DNA of 64,000 bases from Parapusillimonas granuli (GCF_013416525.1 NZ_JACCEM010000002.1:310001-374000); one strand, 5' to 3'; positions 1-8,660 are shown, counted from the first letter of the stretch. Translations and numbers: made by a program. The notes: generated by a model from the sequence alone, not told the origin.

Positions 1-1254
1 CGCCGCTTCCTGGACCGCGGGGTGGCCCGTCAGCACCGCTTCGATTTCCTGGGGATAGATATTCACCCCTCCCCGGATGATCATGTCTTTGGCGCGCCCC
101 TTGAGGAAGAGATACCCCTCCTCGTTCATCGCGCCGAGGTCGCCGGGATAGAACCAGCCGTCGCGAAATACTTCCGCGCTGGCTTCGGCGTCGCCGTAAA
201 AGCCTTCGGCCATTCCATTGCTGCGATACCGGATGCGCCCGATGGCGCCGGCGGGAACGGGCTCATGCCGCTCGTCGACGACCGAAACCTCCACCCCGAA
301 GGCGGGCCGGCCGACCGAATCCATGTAGCGCAGCTGGTCGGCGGGCGTCAACACGGAAATGCCGCCGCCTTCCGTCGACGCGTAGTACTCATAAAAATTG
401 GGGCATATTTTTTCGCGGATCTGGACACGCTCCTCGGCCGCCAAAGCCGAACCGGACGACACGAGCGTTCTCAGCCGGCGCAGGGGCGCCAGCGTTTCAG
501 CGTCGAAGTCCAGCAAGCGGCGCAACAGAGTGGGCACCAGGAACAAGAGGCTGCCCTGGGTTCTGGCCACTTCGCCTACCAGCTCTTCCGGCGCATAAGG
601 CGGCGGGCAAAGCACGACGGTTCCCCCTGCGTACAGGATGGACAGCGTGAAGGTGCGGCCGCCGCCGAAATACAAAGGGGTCGCGTTCACGTAGCGCTCG
701 CGGCTGCCGAAACCGAGATCCGCCCACTGCGTATAAAACCGGCTGATCAAGCGCTGGTGAGACAGCAAGGGCCCCTTGGGACGGCCCGTCGTGCCCGACG
801 ACAACGACATCACCAGGCCGCGGTCGCCATCGGGAAAAGGCGCCACGGGCCGCGCATTGCGAACGGCATCGAGCCAGCCGCCGTCGGTTTCCTGGCATGC
901 CTGCCCTTCGAAAGCCTGCCCGGGCTCCACCATGACGAGCGAGGCGCCGAAGTGTTTGCTGACGGCCTGCTTTTCAAATGTCTTCCAGCGGCAGTCCACG
1001 GGCAGCACGATGCAACCCGCCCGCGCCACGGCGAAGATCATCAAGACATGCTCGATCGTGTCTTTCAGCGCCAGCCCCACGACCGAGCCCGGCGCCAGGC
1101 CGCGCATTTGCAGCCAGGCGGCGCGGCTCTGGACCGCCTGGTCCAGGCTGCGATAGTCCAGCGACCGGTCGCCCTGAATCAGGGCGATGTGGGTCGGCCG
1201 CTGGCGGCCGTGAAGTGCGATTTGATCCGCAATATTCTGGATTCTGGTACTCAT
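1..1254 (-). CDS. acyl-CoA ligase (AMP-forming), 3' end outside window
   Basis: Member of the AMP-dependent synthetase/ligase superfamily, which activates a carboxylic acid with ATP and then CoA. 418 codons are visible, from ATG at 1254 to the window edge. The P-loop motif SSGTTGRPKG lies near residues 152-161. The hinge and C-terminal signatures (PGDLG, then GRAKDMIIRGGVNIYPQEIE) lie just before the cut, so only about 80-100 C-terminal residues should be missing. The start overlaps the stop of the amidohydrolase as ATGA, suggesting translational coupling in one operon with the amidohydrolase and Bug receptor. The substrate acid cannot be read from the sequence; an aromatic or cyclic acid taken up through the Bug protein is a guess. 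Confidence 0.9.
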   Translation of the reverse strand, partial: MSTRIQNIADQIALHGRQRPTHIALIQGDRSLDYRSLDQAVQSRAAWLQMRGLAPGSVVGLALKDTIEHVLMIFAVARAGCIVLPVDCRWKTFEKQAVSKHFGASLVMVEPGQAFEGQACQETDGGWLDAVRNARPVAPFPDGDRGLVMSLSSGTTGRPKGPLLSHQRLISRFYTQWADLGFGSRERYVNATPLYFGGGRTFTLSILYAGGTVVLCPPPYAPEELVGEVARTQGSLLFLVPTLLRRLLDFDAETLAPLRRLRTLVSSGSALAAEERVQIREKICPNFYEYYASTEGGGISVLTPADQLRYMDSVGRPAFGVEVSVVDERHEPVPAGAIGRIRYRSNGMAEGFYGDAEASAEVFRDGWFYPGDLGAMNEEGYLFLKGRAKDMIIRGGVNIYPQEIEAVLTGHPAVQEAA

Positions 1255-2126
1255 TGCCGGGCGCCTTGCTCCAATCCGTATATGCGCAGCACGTTGTCGC
1301 GCAGAAGTTTCCTCTTAGACGCCGGGCGCAACTCCAGCGCTTCGATTTCCTCGCGCGTGCGTTCAAAGTCGAGCACCGGAAAATCCGTGCCGAAAATGAC
1401 CTTGTCCTGCCCAAAAGTGTTGATGTAATGCACAAAGGACGCGGGCCAGTATTTCGGGCTGTGCGCATCGGTGCCGATGTAGACGTTGGGATGCTTCCAG
1501 GCCATGGCGATCATCTCGTCGGTCCAGGGGATGCCGACATGGATGCCGATGAGCTTGAGCTCGGGGAAATCGCATGCCACCGCGTCCAGCGCAATCGGAC
1601 GGCCGACGCTGCGCAAGCGGTAATTGGGGTCATAGAGCATGGACTGCCCGACCTGAAGCTGCACCGGAACGTCGAGCTCCACGCACTTCGCATAAAAGGG
1701 ATACCACTTGGCATGGTCGGGCGCCAGCTCGAACCAGTGCGGGTAAAAATGGGCGCCGATGAAACCGTACTCCTTGACGCCCTTTTCCAGCATGCGCACG
1801 CCCGCCATGCCCTCGGTGGGATCCAGGCCCGCCAGGCCCGAGAAACGGTCGGGGTACCGGTTGACCGCCTCCGCCACCATTTCATAGGGAATGTGATAAG
1901 CGGCACGATGCTGATAGGGGCCGTTCTTGGCGGCGACGAGAAACGAACGCTCGATGCCCGCCGCGTCCATCCGGCGCAGCATGTCTTCGTGGGTGAGGCC
2001 TTGCAGTATTTCGTCGCTGACCTTCATCTTCCCGCCGTAAAAGGCATCGCGAGGAGGCCGGATGGCTTTGACTTCAGGCGTCCAAATATTGACGACGGCA
2101 TCTATGGCCTGGATGTCGTAACTCAT
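1251..2126 (-). CDS. amidohydrolase family protein (amidohydrolase_2 / ACMSD type)
   Basis: 291-residue TIM-barrel metal-dependent hydrolase or decarboxylase. The pattern resembles ACMSD and gamma-resorcylate decarboxylase relatives: a late IHVGIPW segment, IGTDAHSPKYW, and a C-terminal FGTDFPVLDF strand carrying the metal-binding Asp. The usual N-terminal HxH metal motif is not obvious (it reads DAVVNIW), so metal binding may be altered. Start chosen at MSYDIQAID, which has AAGGAA 6-7 bases upstream; a longer frame to 2162 lacks such a site. Stop and the ligase start overlap by ATGA. It may hydrolyse or decarboxylate a ring intermediate before or after CoA activation; this is inferred from context. 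Confidence 0.85.
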   Translation of the reverse strand: MSYDIQAIDAVVNIWTPEVKAIRPPRDAFYGGKMKVSDEILQGLTHEDMLRRMDAAGIERSFLVAAKNGPYQHRAAYHIPYEMVAEAVNRYPDRFSGLAGLDPTEGMAGVRMLEKGVKEYGFIGAHFYPHWFELAPDHAKWYPFYAKCVELDVPVQLQVGQSMLYDPNYRLRSVGRPIALDAVACDFPELKLIGIHVGIPWTDEMIAMAWKHPNVYIGTDAHSPKYWPASFVHYINTFGQDKVIFGTDFPVLDFERTREEIEALELRPASKRKLLRDNVLRIYGLEQGARQ

Positions 2127-2288
2127 GTAATTTCCTTGCAGATTGAGGAGCGAACGGCGCAAAGCCGCTCGCAGCCGAGCATCCGCCCGTGGCAGACGAG
2201 ACGGTGTGAAGGACGCCCGGCAAGCCGGGGACTTGCCGGCGCCCCGGGGACACGGACCGCAGCGCGGCCGCGGTGCCTGCGCCGGGCG

Positions 2289-3275
2289 TCAGTCGATCTT
2301 TGCGGCTTTGACCGCCTCCGCCCAGCGCGCTATTTCGGTCTTGATCATTTCCGCATAGGCCTCGGGCGAAAGCGGCGCGGGCTCCATGCCGCCTTGCTGC
2401 AGGCGGGCGACGATTTCGGGCATCTTCAGAATGGCGGTGACTTCCCGATTGAGCTTCTGGACGATGTCCTTGGGCGTGCCGGCCGGCGCCATCAATCCGT
2501 ACCAGCCGTTGACCTCGAAACCGGGCAGCGTTTCCGCGACCGCGGGGACGTCCGGCAGCACACTGGACCGCTGCAGCGTGCTGACGGCCAGAGGCCGCAG
2601 CTTGCCTTCCTGGATCAAGCCCATGGCGCCGCTGAGATTGACGAAAGCCGAGGACAGCTGCCCGCCCAGGATATCGGTCTGGATGTTTGCGGAACCGCGA
2701 TACGGCACATGGACCATTTCCACATTGCCCGCGTTTGCAAGCATGGAACCGGCCAAATGCGTATTGCTGCCGACCCCCACCGAACCATACGAGACCTTTC
2801 CGGGATTGGCCTTGGCATAGGCGACGAATTCGGCCAGGTTCTTTGCGGGAAAGTCGCTGCGCACGACCAGCACGGCGGGCCCCGAGGCAATCAATGTAAT
2901 CGGCTCGAAGTCCTTGACGGGGTCGTACGGCGGCTTGGGATTGAGGGACGGCGCAATGGCGATGGGATTGAGATGCGAGAAAAAGAGCGTGTACCCGTCG
3001 GGTTTTGCCCTAGCCACGAAAGAGGCGCCGATCGTGCCGCTGGCCCCCGACTTGTTTTCAATGACGACCGCTTGGCCGAGCCGGGTGCTGAGTTCTTGCG
3101 CGATGGGACGGATGAAACTGTCGGAAGGCCCGCCGGCAGCCCAGGGATTGATGATCGTCACCGTTCGGGACGGATACGCATCGGCGGCCAGCGCGGCGCC
3201 GGGCAGGCACGCGGCAACGCTGAGGGCCAGTGCGGAGCGTTTCAAGAACCGGGAAATGAAATCCAAAAATGGCAC
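2289..3275 (-). CDS. Bug-family tripartite tricarboxylate transporter substrate-binding protein
   Basis: Periplasmic receptor of the Bug/TctC family, about 328 residues. It has a signal peptide (hydrophobic run ending PGAALAADA), then the family opening YPSRTVTIINPWAAGGPSD, and the IENKSGASGTIG and DGYTLFF segments. GTG at 3275 is preferred as start because GGAGG sits 5 bases upstream; the in-frame ATG at 3287 overlaps that ribosome site and has no good site of its own. No TctA or TctB partner is nearby, as is usual for Bordetella-type orphan Bug receptors. Probably binds the substrate degraded by the two genes downstream. Divergent from an IclR gene. Confidence 0.92.
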   Translation of the reverse strand: MPFLDFISRFLKRSALALSVAACLPGAALAADAYPSRTVTIINPWAAGGPSDSFIRPIAQELSTRLGQAVVIENKSGASGTIGASFVARAKPDGYTLFFSHLNPIAIAPSLNPKPPYDPVKDFEPITLIASGPAVLVVRSDFPAKNLAEFVAYAKANPGKVSYGSVGVGSNTHLAGSMLANAGNVEMVHVPYRGSANIQTDILGGQLSSAFVNLSGAMGLIQEGKLRPLAVSTLQRSSVLPDVPAVAETLPGFEVNGWYGLMAPAGTPKDIVQKLNREVTAILKMPEIVARLQQGGMEPAPLSPEAYAEMIKTEIARWAEAVKAAKID

Positions 3276-3381
3276 AGCGGCCTCCATCGATGAAATGAAT
3301 GACAGAACGCTTTCGCGAACATGGGTTTTCTGTATATAATTCGTATAGTGAATAGCTATCTCGCTTAATGAATAATGGTAT

Positions 3382-3400
3382 ACACCCTGTTTTTGGGTGT
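3382..3400 (+). promoter_or_regulatory. inverted repeat in the leader of the IclR gene
   Basis: ACACCC at 3382-3387 and GGGTGT at 3395-3400 form a perfect 6-bp inverted repeat with a T-rich 7-base loop, just before the GTG start at 3424 and within the bug/iclR divergent region. A second weaker repeat (ATTC, 7 bases, GAAT) spans 3339-3353 in an AT-rich stretch. Either could be an IclR operator; the 3382 repeat could also be an RNA hairpin. No experimental consensus supports this. Confidence 0.3.
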
Positions 3401-3423
3401 CAAGTTTTCTGTCGGGGGAATAC

Positions 3424-4296
3424 GTGCCCAAAAAAAACCAAGCGCGGCAAATTGCGGAACCAGCAAGCGAAGCGGAAGGCAAGCCGGCCGACTCGGTGCC
3501 GCAAGCCAAAGAAGCCCCCGGCAAAGATCCCCACTTCGTCACCGCGCTGGCCCGAGGCCTTGAAATACTTCGCTGTTTCAATGCGGAACGCCAGGATCTG
3601 GGCGCCACTGAAATCGCGCAGCTGACGGGGTTGCCGCAGCCCACCGTCTGGCGCCTTTGCAAGACTCTTTCCTTGCTGGGCTATCTGGTTCCAGGGCGAA
3701 CCCCCGATCGCCTGCAGGTCGGCGCCGGCGTGCTGATGCTGGGCCACGCCGCCATCACCCATGGCGGCCTGCCGACCGCGGCGCTGGTGCCAATGAAGGA
3801 ATTCGCCAAGCAGCTGGGCATATCGGTCACGCTCGGTGAACGGCACAACAATGACATGGTGATCATCCAGCGCATCGCCGCGCCCAGCATCCTGCACCTC
3901 AAGATGCACATAGGCTCGTCGCTCGAACTGGGCGATTCATCGATGGGGTGGGCGTGGCTGGCCGCACAGCCCGAAGACATCCGCCAGCAGGCGATCAAGG
4001 GGCTGCGCAAGCACTATGGCGCGCGCTGGCCGGAAATCTCCGGCAAGCTCGACGAGGCGTTCGAGGAATACGCGCGTTACGGCTACGTGCACAATTTCGC
4101 GAAATCGCACCGGGACGTCAACGCGATCGGCGTGCCGGTCATGGCGCCCTACGGCAATCGGACGCTGGCCTTGACCTGCGGCGGCGCGAAATCATCGTTC
4201 CCGCCGTCCATGCTGATCAAGGAATGCGCGCCGGCAATGATCGAATTGGCCCGGAAAATCGCGCCTTTGCTGCTCCTGAAGCCGGAGAACGGTTGA
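3424..4296 (+). CDS. IclR family transcriptional regulator
   Basis: About 290 residues with an N-terminal winged helix (LGATEIAQLTGLPQPTVWRL, roughly residues 58-77) and a C-terminal IclR effector domain (from about residue 115, ending in MIELARKIAPLLL). The N-terminal extension is rich in Lys, Ala and Glu. GTG at 3424 is preferred because GGGGGA lies just upstream; an earlier in-frame GTG at 3397 falls inside the inverted repeat and has no ribosome site. Divergent from the Bug receptor, so it probably controls the bug-amidohydrolase-ligase operon in response to the substrate or an intermediate. Confidence 0.92.
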   Translation: MPKKNQARQIAEPASEAEGKPADSVPQAKEAPGKDPHFVTALARGLEILRCFNAERQDLGATEIAQLTGLPQPTVWRLCKTLSLLGYLVPGRTPDRLQVGAGVLMLGHAAITHGGLPTAALVPMKEFAKQLGISVTLGERHNNDMVIIQRIAAPSILHLKMHIGSSLELGDSSMGWAWLAAQPEDIRQQAIKGLRKHYGARWPEISGKLDEAFEEYARYGYVHNFAKSHRDVNAIGVPVMAPYGNRTLALTCGGAKSSFPPSMLIKECAPAMIELARKIAPLLLLKPENG

Positions 4297-4403
4297 AAGT
4301 TCCGGGATCCAGAAGGAAACTGAAGGACAAAACACCGCGTGAGAGAAGCAAGAGCCCTGCCAAATTGACCGTGAATCGGCCTGTCGACCGACGATGCCGC
4401 CGC

Positions 4404-4571
4404 ATGAGCATCGCCATAGGCACTAACGTGCTCCGGCTCTTGATGCGCGACAATGAGGCCCAGCGCGCCGGGGCGGTTCGGATCGTGCAGGCGGCCGCGG
4501 AAGGGAGCGCTCAAGCCTTCTTCGGCAAAACGGTCATCTCGACGCCGCCAGTTGCCGGCTTGCATCCTTGA
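4404..4571 (+). pseudogene. PIN-domain (VapC-like) toxin remnant
   Basis: A 55-codon frame whose first 45 residues match the N-terminus of a PIN-domain VapC toxin: MSIAIGTNVLRLLMRDNEAQ followed by an alanine-rich helix. In active VapC proteins the motif is DTN; here the catalytic Asp is replaced by Gly (GTN). Only about a third of a normal 130-residue toxin remains. The frame then runs antisense into the end of the neighbouring oxidoreductase gene. No antitoxin is visible. Read as the stump of a lost toxin-antitoxin locus. Confidence 0.6.
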
Positions 4572-5919
4572 GCGCGCTTTGCACCATTTCCTCGATGCTG
4601 GGGTGGTAGTACGGCATCGCGAGCAGGCTTTCGACCGTCTCGCCGCGCTGGACGGCCCATGCGAGCAAATGGGCCAGATGTTCGCCACGCGCGGCGAGCA
4701 GGCCGGCGCCGAGCAGGCGCCCATTACCGCGATCGGCATAGATGCGCACGAGATTGCCTTCGGCGCCCATGACGCGCGAGCGTCCATTGGCGGCGCCCTC
4801 GGCGGAACCGATGACCGTTCGGTCGAGGTCCAGCGTATCGTAGGCTTGGCCGACCGTCGCGATGTCGGGGTCGCTGAACACGATCGCCAGCGGCGTACGG
4901 CGCGGCGGAAGATCGCCATGGGGCCGGCCGCCAAGGAATTGCGCCGCCGCGCGCGCGGCGATCAGCCCTTCGTCCACGGCTTCGTGCATCAGCGGCCGAA
5001 TGGCACTGGCATCGCCGGCGAGGAAGACGGCGGACGAGCCGGCTCGCAAGGCATGCGCATCCAGCACGGGTTGCCCGCGCGCGTCGAGCGGCACGCCCGC
5101 CATCTGAAGGTCCAGGCCTTCGACGTTGGGGCGGCGGCCCAGCGCGGCCAGGACGGCGTCCACCTGCGCCGTCTCGCCGCCGCTGCGCAGCTCGATGGCT
5201 TGCTGGCGCGGCATCGTCTCGACGGGCCGCCCGAGCCACATCGTCATCTCGTTGCCGAAGCGCTCGATGGCGCGCGCGCCGATCCGGGGGTCGGTGATGC
5301 CGGCGGGCAAGGACTTCATGTCGCCGGCGACGACGCGCACCCCGAGGCGAGACAGCGCCAGCCCCATCTCCAGCCCGATAGCTCCCAGGCCGAGCATGCC
5401 GACGCTCCCGGGCAGGGTATCGAGATCAAACAGGCTATCGGTAGTGAGCAGCCTGTCGCCGAGCGCGGCGAGAGCCTGCGGCACCACCGGACGGGAGCCG
5501 GTGGCGACGACGAAAGCCCGCGCCCGGATGGACCTGCCGTCGACGTCCACGGTCCCGGGGCCGGTGAAGCGGGCCGTCCCCATGACAAGCCGGTCCCCCG
5601 CGACGTCGCGGGTGCGCTTGGCGGTGTTGCCGGCGAGCAGGTCGCGCGTCATGCGGGCATGGCGCCATAGGTCGCCGGGCGTCGCCGCGCCCGCCGGCGC
5701 GGCCGCGCCTTTCAGCATCGCTTGCAGGCTGGCCCACTGGTGGCCCGCATGCAGCGCCGCCTTGGACGGCATGCAGCCAACCCGAGCGCAGGTGGTCCCC
5801 AAGGGGCCGTGATCGATCAGGACGGCGGACAGGCCCTGGCGGCGCAATTCGCTGAATGCCGTGAGGCCCGCGGTGCCTGCTCCGATGACGGCGGCGTCGA
5901 CGGTGATGGGTGATGACAT
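4534..5919 (-). CDS. dihydrolipoamide dehydrogenase-like pyridine nucleotide-disulfide oxidoreductase
   Basis: 461-residue FAD/NAD(P)-dependent class I disulfide reductase. Features in order: FAD Rossmann motif IGAGTAG (residues 12-18), redox disulfide CARVGCMPSK (Cys44, Cys49), NAD-binding GLGAIGLEMG (about 176-185), second FAD motif FLAGDAS, and a C-terminal dimer domain with HPSIEE (His439, Glu444), the usual catalytic dyad. All catalytic features are present. It lies at the end of a set with an AhpD-like protein, a DUF5368-like protein, an SQR-like enzyme and an ArsR regulator, not beside 2-oxoacid dehydrogenase genes. A role in thiol or persulfide reduction is therefore more likely than central metabolism; this is inference. 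Confidence 0.88.
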   Translation of the reverse strand: MSSPITVDAAVIGAGTAGLTAFSELRRQGLSAVLIDHGPLGTTCARVGCMPSKAALHAGHQWASLQAMLKGAAAPAGAATPGDLWRHARMTRDLLAGNTAKRTRDVAGDRLVMGTARFTGPGTVDVDGRSIRARAFVVATGSRPVVPQALAALGDRLLTTDSLFDLDTLPGSVGMLGLGAIGLEMGLALSRLGVRVVAGDMKSLPAGITDPRIGARAIERFGNEMTMWLGRPVETMPRQQAIELRSGGETAQVDAVLAALGRRPNVEGLDLQMAGVPLDARGQPVLDAHALRAGSSAVFLAGDASAIRPLMHEAVDEGLIAARAAAQFLGGRPHGDLPPRRTPLAIVFSDPDIATVGQAYDTLDLDRTVIGSAEGAANGRSRVMGAEGNLVRIYADRGNGRLLGAGLLAARGEHLAHLLAWAVQRGETVESLLAMPYYHPSIEEMVQSALKDASRQLAASR

Positions 5920-6011
5920 GCTAGGGACTCTCTTTCATTGGCGTTCGAATCGACGGCCGCTCGCGCGGAGGATCGCGGCGCCGCAGTTGCCGGGCGCCGC
6001 ATGGCGCAGCC

Positions 6012-6377
6012 TCAGCTCCCCGCCGGCAGCGCGCTGGCGGCGAATTCGTTGAAGGCGGCCACGGCATTGGCCGCATACATTGCCGAGGGGCCGCCTCCCA
6101 TGTAGACCGCCACCCCCAGGGTCTCGTGCACTTCGGCTTCGGTCGCGCCCAGACGAACCAGGGCCTTGGCATGAAAGCCGATGCAGCCGTCGCAGCGCGT
6201 CGCCACGCCGATCGCCAACGCAATGAGTTCCTTGGTCTTGGCGTCCAGCGCGCCATCGGCGATCGCGGCCCTGCCCATTTCGGAAAAACTCTTCATCACC
6301 TGCGGAACACCCGTTCGCAGCGGGGCGAGATTGGAGGTGATCTGCTTCGTCAGATCGCTGTAGCACGTCGTCGTCAT
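6012..6377 (-). CDS. carboxymuconolactone decarboxylase / AhpD-like protein
   Basis: 121 residues, all-helical AhpD fold. The redox motif CDGCIGFH (Cys62, Cys65, His69) is the CxxC-x3-H signature of AhpD-type peroxidase adaptors, so a thiol-disulfide or alkylhydroperoxidase role is more likely than ring decarboxylation. Its ATG overlaps the stop of the preceding membrane protein gene as TAATG, implying coupled translation. The Lpd-like disulfide reductase follows 92 bases downstream and could be its electron donor, as Lpd is for AhpD in mycobacteria (known there, inferred here). Confidence 0.88.
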   Translation of the reverse strand: MTTTCYSDLTKQITSNLAPLRTGVPQVMKSFSEMGRAAIADGALDAKTKELIALAIGVATRCDGCIGFHAKALVRLGATEAEVHETLGVAVYMGGGPSAMYAANAVAAFNEFAASALPAGS

Positions 6378-6763
6378 TAGGCCTTCCTAGTCATGTGAGC
6401 GGTCGCGGCGCCGGCCGGCCGCCTGCAGGCAACCCACCAGCCGGCGACGGTGTAGATCAGTATGGTCGAACCCACCAGGCCGGCGCCGAACACCAGGGCG
6501 ATCAGGAACCAGTCGGCCGGCCCGGCGGCATCGGTGAAGCCCGAAGACGACACCTTCGCCATCAGGACCAGGGCGAGCGCCCCGCCGATGACGCCCAGCG
6601 CCTCGGAGCGCACCAAGCGGCGCGAGACGAGGCCTTTTTCGCGCACCAGCAGCACGGCGAAGGCGGCCAGGCCCAGGACGGCGACGGCCAGCAGAATCCA
6701 GAGCAAAGGGCCGAGCATCTCTTGGAAAACCGCCAGCAGGATGAAGGGATCAAGTTCTTTCAT
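6377..6763 (-). CDS. DUF5368-like integral membrane protein
   Basis: 128 residues with four predicted membrane segments (about 8-40, 58-75, 82-105 and a short fourth near the C-terminus). It resembles the DUF5368 family of unknown function. An AAGGAG ribosome site precedes ATG at 6763. It starts 12 bases after the SQR-like gene and overlaps the AhpD-like gene by TAATG, so the three are co-transcribed. It could anchor or serve the periplasmic sulfide-oxidising step; no catalytic residue is visible. Confidence 0.75.
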   Translation of the reverse strand: MKELDPFILLAVFQEMLGPLLWILLAVAVLGLAAFAVLLVREKGLVSRRLVRSEALGVIGGALALVLMAKVSSSGFTDAAGPADWFLIALVFGAGLVGSTILIYTVAGWWVACRRPAGAATAHMTRKA

Positions 6764-6775
6764 GGCATTTTCTCC

Positions 6776-8060
6776 TTAGGCGCGGCCGCGCAGCATGCTG
6801 ATGTAGGTGGGCTTGAGCGCCATGGTCTTCATGACCCAGCTGACCCACAGCTCCTCCAGCGGTGCGATGACGCCCGGGAAGGACGGCACCAGGTTGTTCT
6901 GGTAGTCGAATTCCACCAGCATGGCGCGGCCCAGCCGCGTAATCAGCGGGCACGAGGTGTAGCCGGTGTAGAGCGCATCGGAGGTCTTGCCCGCGATCTC
7001 GGCGACGATGTGGTCGACCGCCACCGGCACCTGCCACTTCACGCTCGCGGCGGTCTTGCCCTTGGGCACGCCGGCGATGTCGCCTACGCCGAAGACATTG
7101 CGGTAACGCACGTGGCGCAGCGTGCCCTTGTCGACCTCCATCCAGCCTTCAGCGGCCCAGGGACCGGATTGCCAGGGCAGCGGGCTGTTGCGGATGGGCT
7201 CGGGCGCGCGCATCGGGGGAATGACGTGGATGAAGTCGTAGCCCTGTTCCTCGGTTCCCGCCGGCGTGCTGAACGTGGCGATGCGTTTGCCCGGGTCGAT
7301 GGCCTTGAGCACGCGCTCGTAGTTCACCTGGATGCCGCGCTCCTGGAACAGCATGCGCACCTTCTCCGAGACGATGGGGACGCTGAACAGGACCTTGTTG
7401 TTCGAGTTGTATACGACCTCCGCCTTGCTGCGCCGGCCGCGCCGGCTCAGGTAGTCGTCCGTGATGAAGGTGTACTTCAGCGGCGCGCCCGCACACTTCA
7501 TCTCGGTGTTGGGGCGCAGGAAGACGCCCCGGCCGCCCTTGTCCGCGAAGGCCGACATGGCCTGCCACGTGGCCTCGGCTTTGGCCGGGCTGTGGTAGAT
7601 GCTGCCGATGCCGTCCCGGCCGATCAGGTCCTCGCTCATGCCTTCGATCAGGCCGTACTCCAGCCTCATGCCGGTGGCGACGACGAGAAAGTCGTACGCA
7701 TGAGCCTTGCCGCTTTCCGTGACGACCTTCTTGCCTTCGGGGTCGAACTCGGCGACCCGTTCCTGCACCAGCTCGACGCCCGCCGGCACGTATTCAGCGG
7801 TGGAGGAAACTACGTAGCCCGCCGGCTTGATGCCCGAGCCCACCAGCGTGAAGCCTGGTTGGTAGAAGTGCTCTTTGCGCGCGTCGATCAGCGTGATCTT
7901 CGCGCCGTCCAGCGCTTCCGACAGGCGTGATGCCGCCGCGAGCCCGGCGGCGCCCGCGCCGGCAATGACGATGCGGGCCGTGGTCTTGACCTTGTTCGCA
8001 GCATTGGCAACGCCTGGCGCAAGCGCGATGCCCGCGGCGCCGGTTGAATTGTTGACCCAT
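6776..8060 (-). pseudogene. sulfide:quinone oxidoreductase-like FAD protein, frameshifted in its Tat signal
   Basis: FAD-dependent oxidoreductase of the SQR/FCSD type. The body is intact: FAD motif IVIAGAGAAG, KCAGAP and TSCPLITRLGRAM with the two cysteines expected of SQR enzymes, and VGDIAGVPKGKTAAS. Translation should begin at ATG 8060 behind AAGGAG and opens MGQQFNRRR, a Tat-type start. The rest (GAAGIALAPGVANA, then the Rossmann fold) is in another frame, shifting near 8034-8044. The body frame is open upstream to a stop near 8091-8093 without a usable start; the only downstream start (GTG 7843) would delete the FAD motif. The span is one base over a multiple of three. Either a true lesion or a sequence error. 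Confidence 0.7.
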
Positions 8061-8113
8061 CGGGCCGTCTCCTTCGGTATGGTTCTTGTGGTGTTTCATG
8101 GTCTCGTATCCGT

Positions 8114-8440
8114 TCATTTCGGGGCGCAGTAGATTTCCCAGAGCATGCGCATGATGCGCACGACGTTGTCGTTGGCCAGCCGGTAGTAGACGAACTTGCC
8201 CTCCTTTTCGGTTTCGACCAGCCCCTCCGTTCGCAGCACAGCCAGTTGCTGCGACAAGGTGGGTTGGCGGATGCCGGTGACCGCTTCCAGTTCGCCCACG
8301 TTATGGCGAGCGGTCGCGATCTGGCACAGAAGCATCAAGCGGTCTTCGTTGGCAAGAGCCTTGAGCAATGCACATGCTTCGCCAGCGCGTTCGCGCAATT
8401 GCTCGGGTGCTTGCAAATCGCCCTTGTTGAACGATGACAT
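8114..8440 (-). CDS. ArsR family regulator, BigR/SqrR-like
   Basis: 108-residue winged-helix repressor (helix-turn-helix around VGELEAVTGIRQPTLSQQLAVL, residues 46-67). Cys39 and Cys105 occupy the positions of the cysteine pair that forms the di- or tetrasulfide switch in the BigR, SqrR and YgaV sulfide sensors; metal-binding motifs of ArsR or SmtB are absent. ATG 8440 is taken as start; ATG 8458 (MTERTTM) is also possible. It heads the divergence-free unit with the SQR-like enzyme, DUF5368-like and AhpD-like genes. The expected role is derepression of that set by sulfide or persulfide, by analogy. Confidence 0.88.
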   Translation of the reverse strand: MSSFNKGDLQAPEQLRERAGEACALLKALANEDRLMLLCQIATARHNVGELEAVTGIRQPTLSQQLAVLRTEGLVETEKEGKFVYYRLANDNVVRIMRMLWEIYCAPK

Positions 8441-8471
8441 CGTGGTTCTCTCTGTCATATGCATGAAGAAA

Positions 8472-8484
8472 TTATAATATATAA
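8472..8484. promoter_or_regulatory. AT-rich near-palindrome, candidate ArsR operator
   Basis: TTATAATATATAA, an imperfect palindrome inside a roughly 35-base almost GC-free tract (8466-8502), lies about 32-45 bases upstream of the arsR start. Its form (TTAxAATAT...AA) resembles the operators of the second ArsR in this window (56002, 58807, 59215), but AT-richness makes the similarity weak on its own. Probably also contains the promoter. Confidence 0.45.
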
Positions 8485-8618
8485 ATAAATAAATTGTTAT
8501 ATGGAGACATCCCTGGAATCCAATGGTTTCTGAATCGGCCGTCCGCGTGCCGCCCATGCCGGCTTTCAAGGCCTGCTCGTATGGGTTGCGGCAAGGCACC
8601 AGGCGCAGAGCGCCCAGC

Positions 8619-8660
8619 CATGCGGCGATGGAAGAGCCTGGGAACATGCGGCGATGGAAG
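8619..8660. repeat. 16-bp direct repeat, two copies
   Basis: The 16-base sequence catgcggcgatggaag occurs at 8619-8634 and 8645-8660, 26 bases apart. It lies in the 400-base non-coding stretch between arsR and the tRNA gene, where no credible gene is seen on either strand. Confidence 0.6.

Noticed and set aside
978-3293. 771-codon open frame on the plus strand
   Set aside because: Antisense to the ligase, amidohydrolase and Bug genes, whose protein motifs are clear; long antisense frames are common in high-GC DNA.
7794-8117. 107-codon minus-strand frame starting MNGYETMKHH
   Set aside because: After the first RRR it is the off-frame reading of the SQR-like gene; only the start region (from 8060) is taken as real.
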